Origin: Acidimicrobiia bacterium
GTDB lineage: Bacteria; Actinomycetota; Acidimicrobiia; Spongiisociales; UBA5794
NCBI GenBank assembly: GCA_030618675.1
Contig: JAUXCV010000111.1
Location: forward strand, 1-5,890
Direction of reading: 5' to 3'
DNA length: 5,890 nt
The position numbers and the translations under genes are program-made. Below are positions 5,574-5,890 of this stretch, piece after piece; position 1 is the first letter of the stretch; every line of letters starts with the position of its first letter. The notes beneath the pieces were generated by a model. It was not told the DNA's origin and did no database searches. It was given only the letters and a program-made list of their open reading frames with translations.

Positions 5574-5890
5574 ATCACCCACCGGGCCACCCTCCGGTTC
5601 TACGCAGAGCTGAAGGATTTCCTCCCAAGGGACCTGCGATCGGGGACGGTCACCCGCAGCTTCGACGTCCCGGGAAGTGTCAAGGACATGATCGAAGCCT
5701 GCGGCGTGCCTCATACCGAAGTCGATCTGATCGTCGCCAACGGCCGCTCAGTCGACTTCTCCTATCTCCTCAACGACGGGGATGCAATCAGCGTCTTCCC
5801 GGTGTTCGAATCGTTCGATATCACACCGATCGTCAAAGTGCGCCCGAAGCCCCTTCGGACGGTGCGGTTCGTCGCCGACGGTCACCTGGG
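5514..5890 (+). CDS. Ub-Mut7C / Mut7-C RNase-domain protein, 3' truncated by the window
   Basis: Partial gene running off the right edge. The first 80 or so residues from ATC 5574 form a ThiS/MoaD-like ubiquitin fold (Ub-Mut7C): RATLRFYAELKDFLP, then VPGSVKDMIEACGVP, the VDLIVANGRSVDFSYLLNDGD core and ISVFPVFESFDI. A linker (VKVRPKPLR) leads into RFVADGHLG, the opening strand of the PIN-like Mut7-C domain with its first acidic residue; the remaining catalytic and zinc-binding parts lie outside. The ubiquitin part has no visible GG tail, as expected for a fused, non-conjugated domain. The family is predicted to cut RNA, but its targets are unknown. Start is uncertain: GTG 5514 or 5517 gives about 20 extra residues, rich in Arg and without a ribosome site, while ATC 5574 follows a perfect AGGAGG and gives the expected short N terminus. 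I list the outer limit. Confidence 0.85.
   Translation, partial: MVTRPGCHNAFAAPATRRRSITHRATLRFYAELKDFLPRDLRSGTVTRSFDVPGSVKDMIEACGVPHTEVDLIVANGRSVDFSYLLNDGDAISVFPVFESFDITPIVKVRPKPLRTVRFVADGHL

Overview
The window is GC-rich (my estimate is mid-60s percent), with strong G/C bias at third codon positions, GTG/TTG starts beside ATG, and purine-rich Shine-Dalgarno sites. Protein content fits a high-GC actinomycete-like bacterium, possibly an uncultured Actinomycetota lineage: the dodecin resembles the mycobacterial Rv0379 type, next to an archease and a Mut7-C protein. This placement is inference from sequence style; no marker gene is present.

Layout. 1-147: leader of lower GC3, not convincingly coding. 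148-1752 (+): NERD nuclease-like domain fused to a compact superfamily 1 helicase. 1753-2251: about 500 bp without a supportable gene, rich in C6/G6 tracts and hairpins, including a palindrome followed by AATGTCA (minus strand) that looks like an IS200/IS605 right end. 2252-2860 (+): protein-L-isoaspartate O-methyltransferase (pcm). 2888-4618 (-): SLC13/DASS anion transporter, convergent with pcm, carrying an extra extracytoplasmic domain of about 110 residues near its N terminus. 4619-4741: divergent intergenic region. 4742-5155 (+): archease, TTG start. 5238-5453 (+): dodecin. 5514 or 5574 to the right edge (+): Ub-Mut7C/Mut7-C RNase-domain protein, cut by the window end.

Genes together. 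The right third is a co-directional run of small housekeeping-type genes, two of them RNA-related: archease activates the RNA ligase RtcB, and Mut7-C is a PIN-like RNase fold. No rtcB is visible; if linked, it lies beyond the right edge. Pcm and the transporter are single-function genes with no clear link to their neighbours. The NERD-helicase is the only gene with a possible genome-defence or DNA-processing flavour, and it sits directly beside the repeat-rich, possibly transposon-scarred gap.

No clearly new multi-gene system is visible. The best candidates for a second look are the stem-loop region at 1914-2147, the possible AUC start of the Mut7-C gene, the extra domain of the transporter, and the NERD-helicase.
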